From positions 1,922,001 through 1,986,000 of the forward strand of contig NZ_CP074570.1 in assembly GCF_019900845.1 (NCBI RefSeq): 64,000 bases of DNA, read 5' to 3'. A model generated the notes under the pieces. That model was not told the DNA's origin. It did not search any database and was given only the letters and a program-made list of their open reading frames with translations. The DNA is from Paraneptunicella aestuarii. GTDB taxonomy: Bacteria; Pseudomonadota; Gammaproteobacteria; Enterobacterales; Alteromonadaceae. The translations under genes and the position numbers were made by a program. Shown here piece after piece: positions 26,985 through 37,500 of the stretch (positions are counted from its first letter, which is position 1; every line of letters begins with the position of its first letter).

Positions 26985-27590
26985 TTAACGTATTTGGGCT
27001 AACTTGCCGTCACAGCATTTTTTGAACTTCTTTCCGCTCTCACAAAAACAGGTGTCGTTTCGAGATAATTTGATTTTCTCGACTTTGGATTGAGAGTGAT
27101 CTGCGTCGTACAGCCACTTACCATCGGGTTTAATAAAATGAGAGGTTTCTGACAGTGCGAACAGTTTCCCTTGTATTGCATAATAGGCAATAAAAGAGAC
27201 TTCTCCTTCACTGTCTGAATCCTGAAGGGATTCATGATGCGATTTCTGAGACGAGATAATGCGTAAATGTTGCCACTGAATGTCCTGAAAATCTTGCTGT
27301 AGTGTTTCGGCATTGTTGATAGGGTCAAGTTTGGAATAATGAGTGTCAGCAATGTATTGGAATTGTTTTAATGCAAATGCGGTGTAGCGGGAACGCATTA
27401 ACTGTTCAGGATGTGACGGTAGGCTTTCATTCGTCAGATAGGGTTTGCAGCAGCTTTTAAATGCTTTACCACTATGGCAAGGGCACGGTGAACTGTCATC
27501 CATGTTTTGTAGCCTTTGTTCCTCTGATAGAGAATGTGGTGCTGCTTTTATTTGTTCTTCTTCTATTTTTCCTGTTTTCTGCACGCTCAT
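26985..27590 (-). CDS. YchJ-family SEC-C motif protein
   Basis: 201 residues. The N-terminal SEC-C zinc motif reads CPCHSGKAFKSCC; the YchJ core follows (HPEQLMRSRYTAF, then an NTF2-like fold with DIQWQHLRI and VSFIAYY); a second SEC-C-like motif ends the protein (CFCESGKKFKKCC). The paired CxC...CC motifs bind zinc in SecA and relatives. The start may be ATG 27590 or the internal ATG near 27503 (MDDSSPCPC). Role unknown. Confidence 0.85.
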   Translation of the reverse strand: MSVQKTGKIEEEQIKAAPHSLSEEQRLQNMDDSSPCPCHSGKAFKSCCKPYLTNESLPSHPEQLMRSRYTAFALKQFQYIADTHYSKLDPINNAETLQQDFQDIQWQHLRIISSQKSHHESLQDSDSEGEVSFIAYYAIQGKLFALSETSHFIKPDGKWLYDADHSQSKVEKIKLSRNDTCFCESGKKFKKCCDGKLAQIR

Positions 27591-27756
27591 CTGTAACTAT
27601 TGCTCTGCTGTTTAATTTGTTCATTTGTATTTTTTACTGGTGGGCAGAGTGTACCTGATTCTTTTGGTTACAGCATGTTATAGCCACTTCAATTTACGAT
27701 TCTTGTTCGAAAAACCGGAGTGGGTGATAGGAATGAAACAGCGTCATATCACACCA

Positions 27757-28218
27757 TTAGTTTAGTTTGTGGGCTTGTGGCTCAAGCAATAACAGCAATA
27801 TACCTGCGTTTTCACATAGGTTTTTAATTTCAATAATGTCTTGATTGGATAGCGAGTTCTTCTCAAGCATGATAGCTGCGCATTGGCCTGCTTCTAACAC
27901 TTTTTCTACCCAATTGCGTAATGGGATGTTTCGCTCAATGCGAACCTGCAATACGTTGTTGTAGTCGCATTTAATACGCAAATCGTGGCAGAAGTAATAC
28001 ACCCAGCGTCGGCTATAACTCAGGCCGTGTAGTAGGGCATCCAGGCTACTGTTATGGTTAGCGTAACTTTGGAAACGAACTTGATGATTGTTGATAACAG
28101 GGCGCTGCAAATCCGTGGATAGCATTGATTCTGATTGCACGCTCGACAGAATATCGTTTTGTGCATTGTTGTGTATATTGGTCTGAATAGCGGGTTCACG
28201 GTTTTGAGAAGCTAACAT
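27757..28218 (-). CDS. sulA: SOS cell-division inhibitor SulA
   Basis: SulA blocks FtsZ during DNA damage. The C-terminal half aligns by eye with SulA: SRRWVYYFCHD, NNVLQVRIERNIPLRNWVEKVLEAG and a hydrophobic end near LLLLLEP. The start is ATG 28218 (153 residues), not the TTG at 28278, because two LexA boxes (28236-28255 and 28258-28273) fall between them and AGGTG precedes the ATG. The gene lies just after msrQ but has its own SOS promoter. Sequence divergence from E. coli is high, so the LexA boxes carry much of the evidence. Confidence 0.85.
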   Translation of the reverse strand: MLASQNREPAIQTNIHNNAQNDILSSVQSESMLSTDLQRPVINNHQVRFQSYANHNSSLDALLHGLSYSRRWVYYFCHDLRIKCDYNNVLQVRIERNIPLRNWVEKVLEAGQCAAIMLEKNSLSNQDIIEIKNLCENAGILLLLLEPQAHKLN

Positions 28219-28235
28219 GAGCAACACCTGTTTTG

Positions 28236-28273
28236 TACTGTATGGGTAAACAGTATACTGTGTTTTTAAACAG
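28236..28273 (-). promoter_or_regulatory. Tandem LexA boxes controlling sulA
   Basis: Two perfect CTGT-N8-ACAG sites: 28238-28253, within a TACTGT...ACAGTA palindrome, and 28258-28273. They begin about 18 bases upstream of the sulA ATG and overlap the end of msrQ. Paired LexA sites predict tight SOS repression. Confidence 0.92.
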
Positions 28274-28274
28274 G

Positions 28275-28889
28275 TCAAGCTTTAATCTGTTTTTTTATCC
28301 AGTGCTTTAAGTGTTTCTTGCGCAGTGAAAGTAAAATAAACAATGTGAGCGCATAGAAGCCGGGTTCATAAATGTCGGATTTAACTGACCAGAAAAAGTG
28401 TACTACAACCAGTATTGATGCGAGATAAATCCAATTGTGAATCTTCTGCCAGTGCTGTTTTAACGCTCGTTTTACCGCATTGGGCGAAGTTAAAGCGAGT
28501 GTTAAAAAAATCAAAAATGCAGCAAAACCAACGCTGATATAAGGGCGTTTAATAATGTCTTCCAATAACACCGGCCAGTCGAATTGTAAGTCGAATGCTA
28601 AATAGTTGAAGATGTGACAACAGGCATACGCAAAGCTATACAAGCCTAATAATCGTCTGGCCTTGATGAGATTGGCCTGACGAAATTGTTGTGCAAGTGG
28701 CGATATTGCAAGGGATAACAACAATAATACTAACGCTCCTAATCCTGTCGAGTGAATTAGCATTTTTACCGGATCACCGGGAAATCTGTCACTAAATCCC
28801 AGATAGTAATGCCAGCCAAGCCACGACAGGCTGCCTATATGAATACACACTTTGAGCCAGATTATATGCAGGGGTGTTAGCTTAAACAT
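28275..28889 (-). CDS. msrQ: MsrQ, heme-binding membrane subunit of the MsrPQ system
   Basis: Inner-membrane b-type cytochrome that passes quinol electrons to MsrP for repair of oxidised methionine in periplasmic proteins. 204 residues with about six membrane segments and family His residues in LIHSTGLGALVLL, YAFAYACCHIFNYL-type and LASILVVVHFFW segments, plus the RRLLGLYSF motif. It starts 29 bases after the msrP stop, so it belongs to the same transcript. Its last bases overlap the second LexA box. Confidence 0.93.
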   Translation of the reverse strand: MFKLTPLHIIWLKVCIHIGSLSWLGWHYYLGFSDRFPGDPVKMLIHSTGLGALVLLLLSLAISPLAQQFRQANLIKARRLLGLYSFAYACCHIFNYLAFDLQFDWPVLLEDIIKRPYISVGFAAFLIFLTLALTSPNAVKRALKQHWQKIHNWIYLASILVVVHFFWSVKSDIYEPGFYALTLFILLSLRKKHLKHWIKKQIKA

Positions 28890-28918
28890 ACTGTGCCAAT
28901 ATCGTGCTATTAGCCGTG

Positions 28919-29923
28919 CTAATAGTGTTTACGAAGATCCATTCCGGTATACAGTGAAGTGACTTCGTCATAGCCATTAAACAGGCGGGTTGCAATTCGC
29001 TCTTGTGAAAAAATGCTGCCGCTGGTAATCCGGCGTTCTTTCGCCTGGCCCCATCTTGGATGGCTCACTGTAGGATTTACATTGGCATAGAATCCATATT
29101 CATGAGGAGCAAGGATATTCCATGTGCTTTTGGGCATGGTGTCGGTAAGGGTGATTTTGACCAGTGATTTTATGCTTTTAAAGCCATATTTCCAGGGAAC
29201 TACCAGCCTTATTGGTGCGCCATTTTGTGGTGGTAGGGTTTTGCCATATACACCCACAGACAGCAAAGCTAATGGGTGTGTTGCTTCGTCCATGCGCAGC
29301 CCTTCAACATAAGGATAATCAATGCCGCCACCCATAAACCGACTGCGCTGGCCGGGCATTTGTTTGGGGTCGTGAAGCGTCTCAAAGGCAACGTATTTAG
29401 CACTGCTCAGCGGTTTTGCTTTTGCCAACAGTTTTACTAGCGGGAAACCTACCCAGGGAATAACCATTGACCAGGCTTCAACGCAACGCAAACGGTAAAT
29501 TCGCTCTTCTAAATCAAACCATTTGAACAGGTCGTCGTAGTCCATTGTGAGTGGCTTTTCTACTAAGCCACCAATTTCCAGTTTCCATGGGTTGACCTTG
29601 AATGCTTGTGAGTTTTCGTAGGGCGCACCTTTATCTGTGCCAAATTCATAGAAATTATTGTATTGCGTCGCCTTCATTTTTGGGGTGAGTGTTTCGTCAG
29701 TGCTAAAGCCGGAGGATGTTTTGTACTGTAGTCCGGAAGTTTGAAATGGCTTGGGTTCATCACTGGAGAATATCCCTGCCTGTAATTTGCCTGAGCTTGC
29801 CAATAACGATCCTGCGCCGATAAATCCTAATGTTTTTAAAATATGACGTCGCTCATTAAACACACTTTCATCGGTGATATTCGATTCGCTTTCATCGCTG
29901 GATTTCTTGATTCTTATCAGCAT
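28919..29923 (-). CDS. msrP: MsrP, periplasmic molybdopterin methionine-sulfoxide reductase
   Basis: Catalytic subunit reducing methionine sulfoxide in periplasmic proteins. 334 residues. A Tat-type signal surrounds Arg25-Arg26 ([12 protein letters not shown]), and the molybdenum ligand is Cys147 in [30 protein letters not shown] and the C-terminal [11 protein letters not shown] are typical of the YedY/MsrP family. Co-transcribed with msrQ. Export is by the Tat path after cofactor loading. Confidence 0.95.
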   Translation of the reverse strand: MLIRIKKSSDESESNITDESVFNERRHILKTLGFIGAGSLLASSGKLQAGIFSSDEPKPFQTSGLQYKTSSGFSTDETLTPKMKATQYNNFYEFGTDKGAPYENSQAFKVNPWKLEIGGLVEKPLTMDYDDLFKWFDLEERIYRLRCVEAWSMVIPWVGFPLVKLLAKAKPLSSAKYVAFETLHDPKQMPGQRSRFMGGGIDYPYVEGLRMDEATHPLALLSVGVYGKTLPPQNGAPIRLVVPWKYGFKSIKSLVKITLTDTMPKSTWNILAPHEYGFYANVNPTVSHPRWGQAKERRITSGSIFSQERIATRLFNGYDEVTSLYTGMDLRKHY

Positions 29924-30119
29924 TACAGATCCTTGAGTGAGCCCTTGGCAGTGTTTCCGAAAAAGGACATTGTGAGGTCATGTTTTAGAAAGAAAGGGGA
30001 AACCCCTGAAAAATTTCCAAGCGAACGGCCTGGAAATGGTTATTTAACCTCAATTTGGGATAAGAAGAGAGAATGTAAATAGTTAACTTATTGTGATAAA
30101 TAGAGTTACTGATAAATCT

Positions 30120-30776
30120 TTAAATTGAAAATATGTGCTCTATGCGTTCTGCTGCTAGTCGTAAAGAGGCATTGATTTCAGCAGCGGTCAGATAGGGTTC
30201 CAGATTCTTTCTGGCTTCTTTGGCTGTTTCAAGGTTCTGACAACTGGCTAGCGTTAGCCAGCAATAGGCGTGGAATAAACTTTTAGGTACGCCTTCGCCT
30301 TTAATAAACATTAACCCCAAATACATTTGCGCTTTAGCGTGCCCCTGCATTCCTGCTTTTCGGAACCATTTGGCACCCAGATAGTGGTTGTTTTCAACGT
30401 TAATATAGTGAACCGCAGTGGCAAATTGCTGCTCTGCCGTTTGAATAGGGGATTGTTTCTCAGAAGCTTCTTCAGTGCTTAATTCGTTTGGTGCAGATTG
30501 AGCCAGGGAAGTGCTCTTGTTTTCGTGTTGAGTAAGGTCGAGAGAATCTGCTTCAGTCTTCGATATTTCGACAACTTTTGATTGGTTGGATTGGCTGTTA
30601 TGGTCGTTGGCATGGGGGCTGGAATACTCAGGTTCACCGGATTCATTAGAAGACGCCTGAGCTTCGGCTTCTTCTTCAAGTTCCAATTCTGGAACATCAT
30701 GTGTATCGACAACTTCTTCAACTTCTAGAATATCGCTCTCGTCGAATTGCTCAACTGCTGAACTGTGTTGTGTCAT
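30120..30776 (-). CDS. Sel1-repeat protein with acidic N-terminal region
   Basis: 218 residues. Residues 1-110 are low-complexity, acidic and Ser/Glu-rich and probably disordered. Residues 115-200 contain about two Sel1-like (TPR-related) repeats, including HYLGAKWFRKAGMQGHAKAQ and LGLMFIKGEGV. Such repeats mediate protein contacts. No signal peptide. It lies between msrP and the dGTPase gene on the same strand but with wide gaps on both sides. Function unknown. Confidence 0.7.
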   Translation of the reverse strand: MTQHSSAVEQFDESDILEVEEVVDTHDVPELELEEEAEAQASSNESGEPEYSSPHANDHNSQSNQSKVVEISKTEADSLDLTQHENKSTSLAQSAPNELSTEEASEKQSPIQTAEQQFATAVHYINVENNHYLGAKWFRKAGMQGHAKAQMYLGLMFIKGEGVPKSLFHAYCWLTLASCQNLETAKEARKNLEPYLTAAEINASLRLAAERIEHIFSI

Positions 30777-30899
30777 ATTGAACCTGTTGTCAACCTGTAG
30801 GATTACCTGATGTAGTTAATCTGCATTTTGCGCCAGATCTTTAATTCTAGGCGTATTTTTCTGATTTTTCTATGTTTGTGAGGAATGATGATTCTCGTT

Positions 30900-32237
30900 C
30901 TAATAAAATTGCCCGTGATTCACTCCCTGTGTTTTGGGAAGAAACAGGTTGGCATACATGCGAGACGCGAATTCGTCAGTCATACCGGAAATATAGTCTG
31001 CGATCACGCGTGCGCCTTTTCCTTGCGTATCTGCCAACATCCATCGTTTACGTGTGTTTTCTGGTAACAATCGTGCGGGATCGGAGTGGAATGCGGTGAA
31101 TAACTCCATCACAACTTGCTGACCTTTATATTCCAACTGCTGGATTTCCGGTTTCTTGATCACTCGATTAAGCACAAATTCTTTAAAGACCTTGAGCGCT
31201 TTCTCTTCTGATTGCGGCATGACTGCGTTGTAGCGTAGTAGCGGTTCGGTAAAGTTAGGATCGGTTTGTTCAATACTAATGTGAGTGACGAAGTGATTGA
31301 CCAAGGCGCCAATCGCATCTTTACGTTCGAAATGCTCCTGGCTAAACAGTTTGCTTTCCAGATGTTGAATGTTTTGTCCAAGCCATGAGTCTGTAATGGC
31401 GGTTAGCGGTTCCATAATTTCTTGTCGAAATTGCTTCTCTCTTACAATGCCCATGACAATGGCGTCTTCAAGATCATGGATGGCATAGGCTATGTCATCA
31501 GCCAGCTCCATGATCGAGCAATCAAAAGATTTAAATTGTGTTTTACCGTGAGCAGAGGCTTTGGGGTCTGCTTTGAGTGCCATAAAGTGTTGCTTATCGT
31601 TGTTGGATAACGGTGCTAACAGCCAGTCAAACGCTTCTTTGTCGTCAGAATACAGACCTTTTGGGGGGTACCAATCGTCGGCTTTAATATTGCGAAAATC
31701 GGGAATGTCGTTGGGAACGGTGGTGCGAGTCAGCTGTTCGATAAATCCCGGATATTTTATCAGGCCCAGAATGCTGCGTCGGCACAGGTTCATTCCATTT
31801 GCAGGCGTGTAAGGTTCTAATTTACTGACGATACGAAAGGTTTGCCCGTTACCTTCGAAGCCCCCGTTGTTGCGCATCATGTAATGTAAGGCAACTTCTC
31901 CACCATGTCCAAACGGAGGATGACCGATATCATGAGCCAGGCAAAGTGCTTCTAATAGTACAGGCTGTAAATCCAATTCTATTGCCAGATCGGGATATTT
32001 CGCTGCCAGCTGGCTGGCAATGCCATGGCCTATCTGTGACGCTTCAAGCGAGTGGGTTAGGCGAGTACGATGGAAGTCTCCAGTGCCCACTCCCAGAACT
32101 TGCGTTTTCGCCTGTAAGCGACGAAATGCAGCGGAATGAAGGATGCGAGCTTTATCTCTTTGGTATGCTGAACGAGTATCACCAGAACGTTGAGATTGAT
32201 TTTCAAAACGTCGTTCTGACCAATGCTCTGCAATCAT
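30900..32237 (-). CDS. dGTPase-family deoxynucleoside triphosphate triphosphohydrolase
   Basis: HD-domain enzyme hydrolysing dGTP or other dNTPs to nucleoside and tripolyphosphate. The metal site shows [14 protein letters not shown] (His), [15 protein letters not shown] (HD plus following His) and [16 protein letters not shown] (Asp). Length 445 matches the anti-mutator/dGTPase-like family. An N-terminal [21 protein letters not shown] stretch is the usual allosteric/nucleotide segment. It sits beside YfbR, another HD nucleotide hydrolase. dGTPases can also starve phages of nucleotides. Confidence 0.93.
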   Translation of the reverse strand: MIAEHWSERRFENQSQRSGDTRSAYQRDKARILHSAAFRRLQAKTQVLGVGTGDFHRTRLTHSLEASQIGHGIASQLAAKYPDLAIELDLQPVLLEALCLAHDIGHPPFGHGGEVALHYMMRNNGGFEGNGQTFRIVSKLEPYTPANGMNLCRRSILGLIKYPGFIEQLTRTTVPNDIPDFRNIKADDWYPPKGLYSDDKEAFDWLLAPLSNNDKQHFMALKADPKASAHGKTQFKSFDCSIMELADDIAYAIHDLEDAIVMGIVREKQFRQEIMEPLTAITDSWLGQNIQHLESKLFSQEHFERKDAIGALVNHFVTHISIEQTDPNFTEPLLRYNAVMPQSEEKALKVFKEFVLNRVIKKPEIQQLEYKGQQVVMELFTAFHSDPARLLPENTRKRWMLADTQGKGARVIADYISGMTDEFASRMYANLFLPKTQGVNHGQFY

Positions 32238-32386
32238 ACTTTGCCTCCATAATGCGAATGTGCTGATTGAATATTAGTGTTTACAGCTTTCTGGGCTTTT
32301 TATTTAACCTGAAAATGGTTTAGCCCGAAAACTATCATTTTTCAGGCGGATAACCAAATAGATACCGTTGATAACTGAGATAAAAC

Positions 32387-32992
32387 TTATGCGTTGTCAG
32401 GGTCTTCCAATGTAATCTCGTCCAAACTTAGCTCAAAGCTTGGAACATAGGTTTCCATAAAGTAACTGACTTCGTCTGACTGATAATTTTTCAGCAGGTT
32501 ATCAAGGCGCTTTTTAGCAAGTTGAAATTCCTGATTGCCAGCAGAGAGTTCTTCCAGCGTTTTTAAATAAGCACAGATCACATCGGCAGCTTTAATGATG
32601 AACTTCTCATCGGGGTGGCAGTTGTCCTGATTGATGAGATCTGCATAGTCATCGTGAAATGCTTCTGGTGTCATATCAATCAGTTTTTGTTCTGCTATTT
32701 TTTCTATCTTTTTGTATTCATCCTGAATTGCTTTGTTGAAATATTTTACGGGGTTGGGAAGATCCCCCGTCAACACTTCTGATACATCATGAAACATGGC
32801 TAAGGTCGCGACTCTGTTTGCATCAAGTTCACCATTAAAAAAACGATTTTTAATCAACGCTAAAGCATGAGCTACCATGGCAACTTGCAGGCTGTGTTCC
32901 TGAACATTTTCACGATAAACATTACGCATTAAAGGCCAACGGTTAATGAGTTTCATGCGGGAAAGATGAGCGAAAAAATGACTATGTTTCAT
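32387..32992 (-). CDS. yfbR: 5'-deoxynucleotidase YfbR
   Basis: HD-domain phosphatase acting on deoxyribonucleoside 5'-monophosphates, part of thymidylate salvage. 201 residues, as in E. coli. Metal ligands appear in [14 protein letters not shown] (His), [21 protein letters not shown] (His-Asp, Asp) and [17 protein letters not shown] (Asp). The start ATG 32992 is preceded by AAGGACAAC. Separated from the dGTPase gene by about 150 bases. Confidence 0.93.
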   Translation of the reverse strand: MKHSHFFAHLSRMKLINRWPLMRNVYRENVQEHSLQVAMVAHALALIKNRFFNGELDANRVATLAMFHDVSEVLTGDLPNPVKYFNKAIQDEYKKIEKIAEQKLIDMTPEAFHDDYADLINQDNCHPDEKFIIKAADVICAYLKTLEELSAGNQEFQLAKKRLDNLLKNYQSDEVSYFMETYVPSFELSLDEITLEDPDNA

Positions 32993-33209
32993 GTTGTCCT
33001 TGTTTGGGATAGCGTTGAGAGACTGAAGAGGAGCTAAGCCACTCTATTTTTAAAATGATTGCTGCTTAAGGGTAATACACTCGGGATTATCTTGTTAAGC
33101 CTTTAAACGTAAACTGTGCAAAACTTGTTTACATTCCTTATTTGATGTTGGTCTGAAAACGCTCTAATTTGCATAATAATTGTTCAAATTGTTTTGCGAG
33201 TGATATTCG

Positions 33210-33734
33210 ATGGCTTTACCGTTATTAGGCTTGGGTGCTGCAATTGTTGCAGCCTATGCGGGAGGGAAAATATCCGAGAATAAACAAAAATCTGCTGGTA
33301 TTGTGGGTGCATTCCCGGGCGAGACAAAGCTCCAGATTACGCCTGTTGATGGCGCCATCCTGATATGTGGTGTGTATGGTTTTTTTGAACATAGCGGCAT
33401 TTGGTGCGATGGAAAAATCGTGGAATTAAAAGGTAACGGATTGGTTAGAGCGATTTCTCCTGAGCGATTTGTCGGTGAGCGTAGTGGCGACACTATTTAT
33501 ATCGCGGGTGATGCTTCGGGCAATCCTTTTGTTGGCGCTGAGGCTATGCAGCGCGCCGTAGCTGAGGTGTATCAGTATTATGATTATGATGTTATCAAGT
33601 GCAATTGCCATCAGTTTAGCTGGCGTTGTGTTTCTGGCAGTACGGAAGTATTGACTCGTTTTTCTGAATTAAACGCTAAACTTTCAAGCTATTTTTCCAG
33701 CCCTGTTTATTGGTATCCCATGTCATCCTGCTAA
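33210..33734 (+). CDS. LRAT-like (NlpC/P60 superfamily) Cys-His protein
   Basis: 174 residues. An N-terminal hydrophobic Gly/Ala segment (1-20) may anchor it. The body has His61 in EHSGIWCDG and Cys133 in CNCHQFSW, the His-then-NCxxF order of the lecithin:retinol acyltransferase (LRAT) fold, which covers acyltransferases, phospholipases and thiol hydrolases. The RFVGERSGDTIYIAG segment fits the intervening strand. Activity is not known; lipid acyl transfer is only a guess from the fold. Confidence 0.65.
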   Translation: MALPLLGLGAAIVAAYAGGKISENKQKSAGIVGAFPGETKLQITPVDGAILICGVYGFFEHSGIWCDGKIVELKGNGLVRAISPERFVGERSGDTIYIAGDASGNPFVGAEAMQRAVAEVYQYYDYDVIKCNCHQFSWRCVSGSTEVLTRFSELNAKLSSYFSSPVYWYPMSSC

Positions 33735-33896
33735 ATTTAGTCCCACTTAAATGTGTATATAAAGTCGTTTTTTTAAACCGTTTTTGTATATGTCTGGCGT
33801 ATTTCTTAACTTTAGACAAAGCTTATTTTGATTAAAAAGTGTTCGTGAGTGATGTTCGGGTTCTTGGTGGGTTCGAATTAAGCTTTGGAGGCATAT

Positions 33897-34439
33897 ATGC
33901 AATATAAGTTTTTACTTCAAAATATGAGTGAGAGTGATCAACTTCAAGCTGAGTTGGCGACGGTTGGGATCCATGATGATGACATTCATTTTGTTACCGA
34001 AAGAGCGGATGATTTTGCTGGGCATAATGTGCATGCCGCTTCGATATTTGAGGAGCGTGATTTAATTCATAGTTCTATACGAGGTGCTATCGTCGGTGTG
34101 TTTATTGGCGCAATAGTGTCTTTATTGGCTTATACGTTTCAGCCCTATGGCTGGGATGTGCAACCTATCAATATTGCATTGCTGGTTTTACTTTTCACCG
34201 GGTTTGGTGGTTGGCTTGGTGGGTTATTTGGGATAAGTCATCGCAATTATCGTATCAGCCAGTATGAGGATGAACTACAAGAAGGGAAAGCTATCATGCT
34301 GGTTTATACCGACAATGAACATGCAAGAGAAGCGAGACGTATCGTCGAACATTATCATCCAGAGGCTCAATACCTGGGACAGGACAGTAGTTTTGATAAT
34401 CCTTTCAAGTCGCGAAAAGTGGCTGAATTGGAAGACTAG
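33897..34439 (+). CDS. Small membrane protein with Gly-rich membrane hairpin
   Basis: About 180 residues. The N-terminal soluble part has a ferredoxin-like feel (LQNMSESDQLQAELATVGIHDDDIHFVTE); two Gly/Ile-rich membrane segments lie at about 63-83 and 95-118 (GAIVGVFIGAIVSLLA; TGFGGWLGGLFGIS); a soluble tail ends the protein. This layout resembles general-stress or glycine-zipper proteins. Start ATG 33897 is used because GGAGG lies 8 bases upstream; a TTG at 33885 overlaps that site. Confidence 0.65.
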   Translation: MQYKFLLQNMSESDQLQAELATVGIHDDDIHFVTERADDFAGHNVHAASIFEERDLIHSSIRGAIVGVFIGAIVSLLAYTFQPYGWDVQPINIALLVLLFTGFGGWLGGLFGISHRNYRISQYEDELQEGKAIMLVYTDNEHAREARRIVEHYHPEAQYLGQDSSFDNPFKSRKVAELED

Positions 34440-34462
34440 AAAATCAGTAAATGATGAAAAAC

Positions 34463-34495
34463 AAAAAGGGTAAGCTAAATGCTTACCCTTTTTTC
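34463..34495. terminator. Bidirectional terminator
   Basis: AAAAAGGGTAAGC pairs with GCTTACCCTTTTT around a 5-base loop. A-rich and T-rich flanks serve both the + strand gene ending at 34439 and the minus-strand protease ending at 34524. Confidence 0.9.
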
Positions 34496-34523
34496 ATGTT
34501 CAGAATTTATCTGAGTCTTTTCA

Positions 34524-37500
34524 TTATTTAGAAGTGCGTCTACGCAACCATACTAATGGTAACAATAGTACAGAATACCAAGGCAATGTACCGCCGTTGT
34601 CCAATTTAACAGTAACTGGCTCTTGTGGTGTTACTGGTACATCGTTAACAGTCACATTGACACTTGATGTTGTGTAGTCAGTGCCATCGCTAACAGTTAC
34701 CTGGAAGGTCAGCGTTGTTGCTGCAGAAACATCCGCAGGCGTGAAGCTCAACGTGGCAGTATTTGCACCAGACAAGCTTGCTGCTGGCCCTGCAGTTTGC
34801 TCCCACATATAAGTGTGAGTGTCATCTGCGTTTCTGTCTGTTACAGAAACAGACACAGAGCTGGTAGTACCTTCGTTGACTGAGATAGAGTCAGAAAGTG
34901 TCAGCTTAGGCGCTGAGTTATCACACGCAAATGTATCGCCAGCAACGACTTCGAAGAAAGCAGGGCTGATGATGTTATTGAATGTAACGTTGTCGATGTT
35001 CCAGCCGAAGTCTGCAACAGCGCCGTCAGACACAACGCGGAAGCGGAAACGTACTGTTTGACCGTTTAGGCTATCACCAAAGCTGATGGTTTCAGTATTA
35101 CCTGCGAAGGTAGCAAGGTCACCATTAATACCAGTGTAAGTTTGACGGCCTGGTAGTTCAGACGCCAATTCACCAGTATAACCGTGTGAGAATTCACCAC
35201 CCAGCTCGGTTACGTCAACCCACTCACCGCCGTTAACGCTGATTTCAACAACACCACCGTCGTAGCTTTGTTCTAACCAGTAGAAATGCCAGAAGCTGAT
35301 GCTGAAATCTGGGCCATAGCCAACTTCTACCGATGTCGTTTCAACGGCAACATCAGATTGGAAGCTGTTGTTCACCAGGAACATTGTTTGTTCGCCCAGA
35401 TTCTCCGAGTTGAAGATCTGGAAGAAGCCAGTGTTAATGGTATCCAAACTTTGAGTTGCTGCGGCTCTTTCACCACCAAAGATGACATTTTGTTTCAGGT
35501 CTGCCAGTGCTGCGATGGTTTCCATATCAGCAGTTGCTGAGTTGTTGGAAGGTGCAATAGGTGAGAAGTCCATGTTAACGGTTGTCGTAATCTTTTGAGC
35601 TTCAGGCTCAACAACATCGTCATTTTCAGCTAGCTCTGGGAAGGTGACTTCGATTTCCAGAGTGTCGGCTGTAGCAGCTTCATTTAGCGTCACTTTGATT
35701 GGAACGCTGATCTCTTCTGCAAACAGATCCAAATCGTCGAAATTAATGATGCCATCATTTTCGAAAGTAACATCTTGACCGCTAGTTACTTGTAATTGTG
35801 CAGTAATACCACTCAATACTTCGCTACCTGCGTTTTTGATAGTAACGGTGATAGTGCCAGTTTCGCCCACATCAAGGATGTTGTCGTTTGAGCAGTAGCC
35901 CATTGCAACGCCATCGTAGTTCTTGTCTAGAGCAACGCTGGAAGCTTCATAAGTTGAAAGTTGAGTTGCTGTTGACTCTTCAACGCCAGTCAATGAATTG
36001 CTGTTACGATCAGGTGATTTCGCACCGTAACCCATACCACGACGAGCGAAGGCAGATAATGCCAACGCATAATCAGCAGGATCGTTAGCATACATTGCAG
36101 CTAACAACGCATCACGAGCTTCAGTGTAAGTTGGAGCTACCGGAGTTAGTTTATAACCAGCAACCAGATAATCCGCCATACGTGTTTGGGCTGTTGCGAA
36201 GTCGTGAGCATTTAACATTTTCACGTAAACATCCCACAATACGGTTGCCCAGATTTCGCCTGGTGCGTGTGGAGAAGCTACGCTTGTTCCTGGAATAGGA
36301 TCACCAGGAGTTGCACCTTCTTCAATATGCTGGAAGGTTAGAGGGTTGATATCCATATTAGGCGTGTAAGGAACACGTCTGATACCATAGTAGAAATCTT
36401 CTACATAGGTACCAGTAGCGTAAGGCACCATGAATTCAGCGTTGCCATCAATGTTACGGTCGCCATCTTTAACGATAAACATCATTGAGTGGAAGTCACT
36501 CCAGCCTTCGCCCATTGCGCGACCCTGGAAGTTACTTAAACCGTTAGCGTTACCAACTAGACGGTTTTGAATGTAGTGACCCCATTCGTGAGCAATGATA
36601 CCGTTATCGAATGAAGAATCTTTTAGTGGGAAGTTGCTGAACATTTCAGCAGTAACAGTCTCATGGTTATCCAGTAATGCATAGATAGAATGACCTTCTT
36701 CATAGTTCAAGCCTACGCTCGGAATAGTCACTGTGCTATCAGAACCGCCCATTGGAGCTGGAGAACCATCATTGCTGTTATTAACAACGATAGCTGCAAT
36801 TGCGCCTGCTTCTTGAGCGTGAAGCACTTTAGCTGTGAAAGTACAGCTACCACGGTCAATAATAGCGATCTTGCCTTGAATGGCTTCAGGGTTGACTAAG
36901 GCTTCACATGCGTCAGTCACTGAGCCACTGCTTACAGCATCACCATCGTCAACACGAGCAATTTCACCTGATAACAGGTCATACTGTGCAGGACCAAAAG
37001 AAGATAATTGAGTGCTGCTCAACAAGCCCAATGCTGGGTGAGAGGTAATAGTTAATGCCTGGTCTACACCATTGGTTGCATCTTTGTCATTGTACAAGTA
37101 TTGCTGCATGCGAGGGCTAGCACCATCGGCAGGTGTGTACATGTTTGCGTTGTTCAAACCAGAGTAATCTTGTGCTTGAACTTCTAATGGATCGCCTTCT
37201 ACACCACCACGACCATAGTTGCTTAACTGTGCGTTACCAGAGGCTTCGTCGAAGCCATGATCGTACCACCAGTCGTGCAAGAAGTTGTTAATGTAGAACA
37301 TGTTTACAATAGCAGCTTTACCATTGGTCAGGTTAGACGCTCTGTTCTGATCGTTTAACTGGTAATCGAAAGTGCGAGGAGAAGTGATCTCGGCAGTGTA
37401 GTCACCATCGTTGAAACCTTGTGGTGCGATTACGTCAGCATAAGAGAATACGTTGTTACCAGAGGTAATGGTTGCATCTTCTTCCAACCATGGATCGTTG

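Noticed and set aside
28219..28278. Longer sulA frame from TTG 28278
   Set aside because: Both LexA boxes would be inside the coding sequence; ATG 28218 with AGGTG is better.
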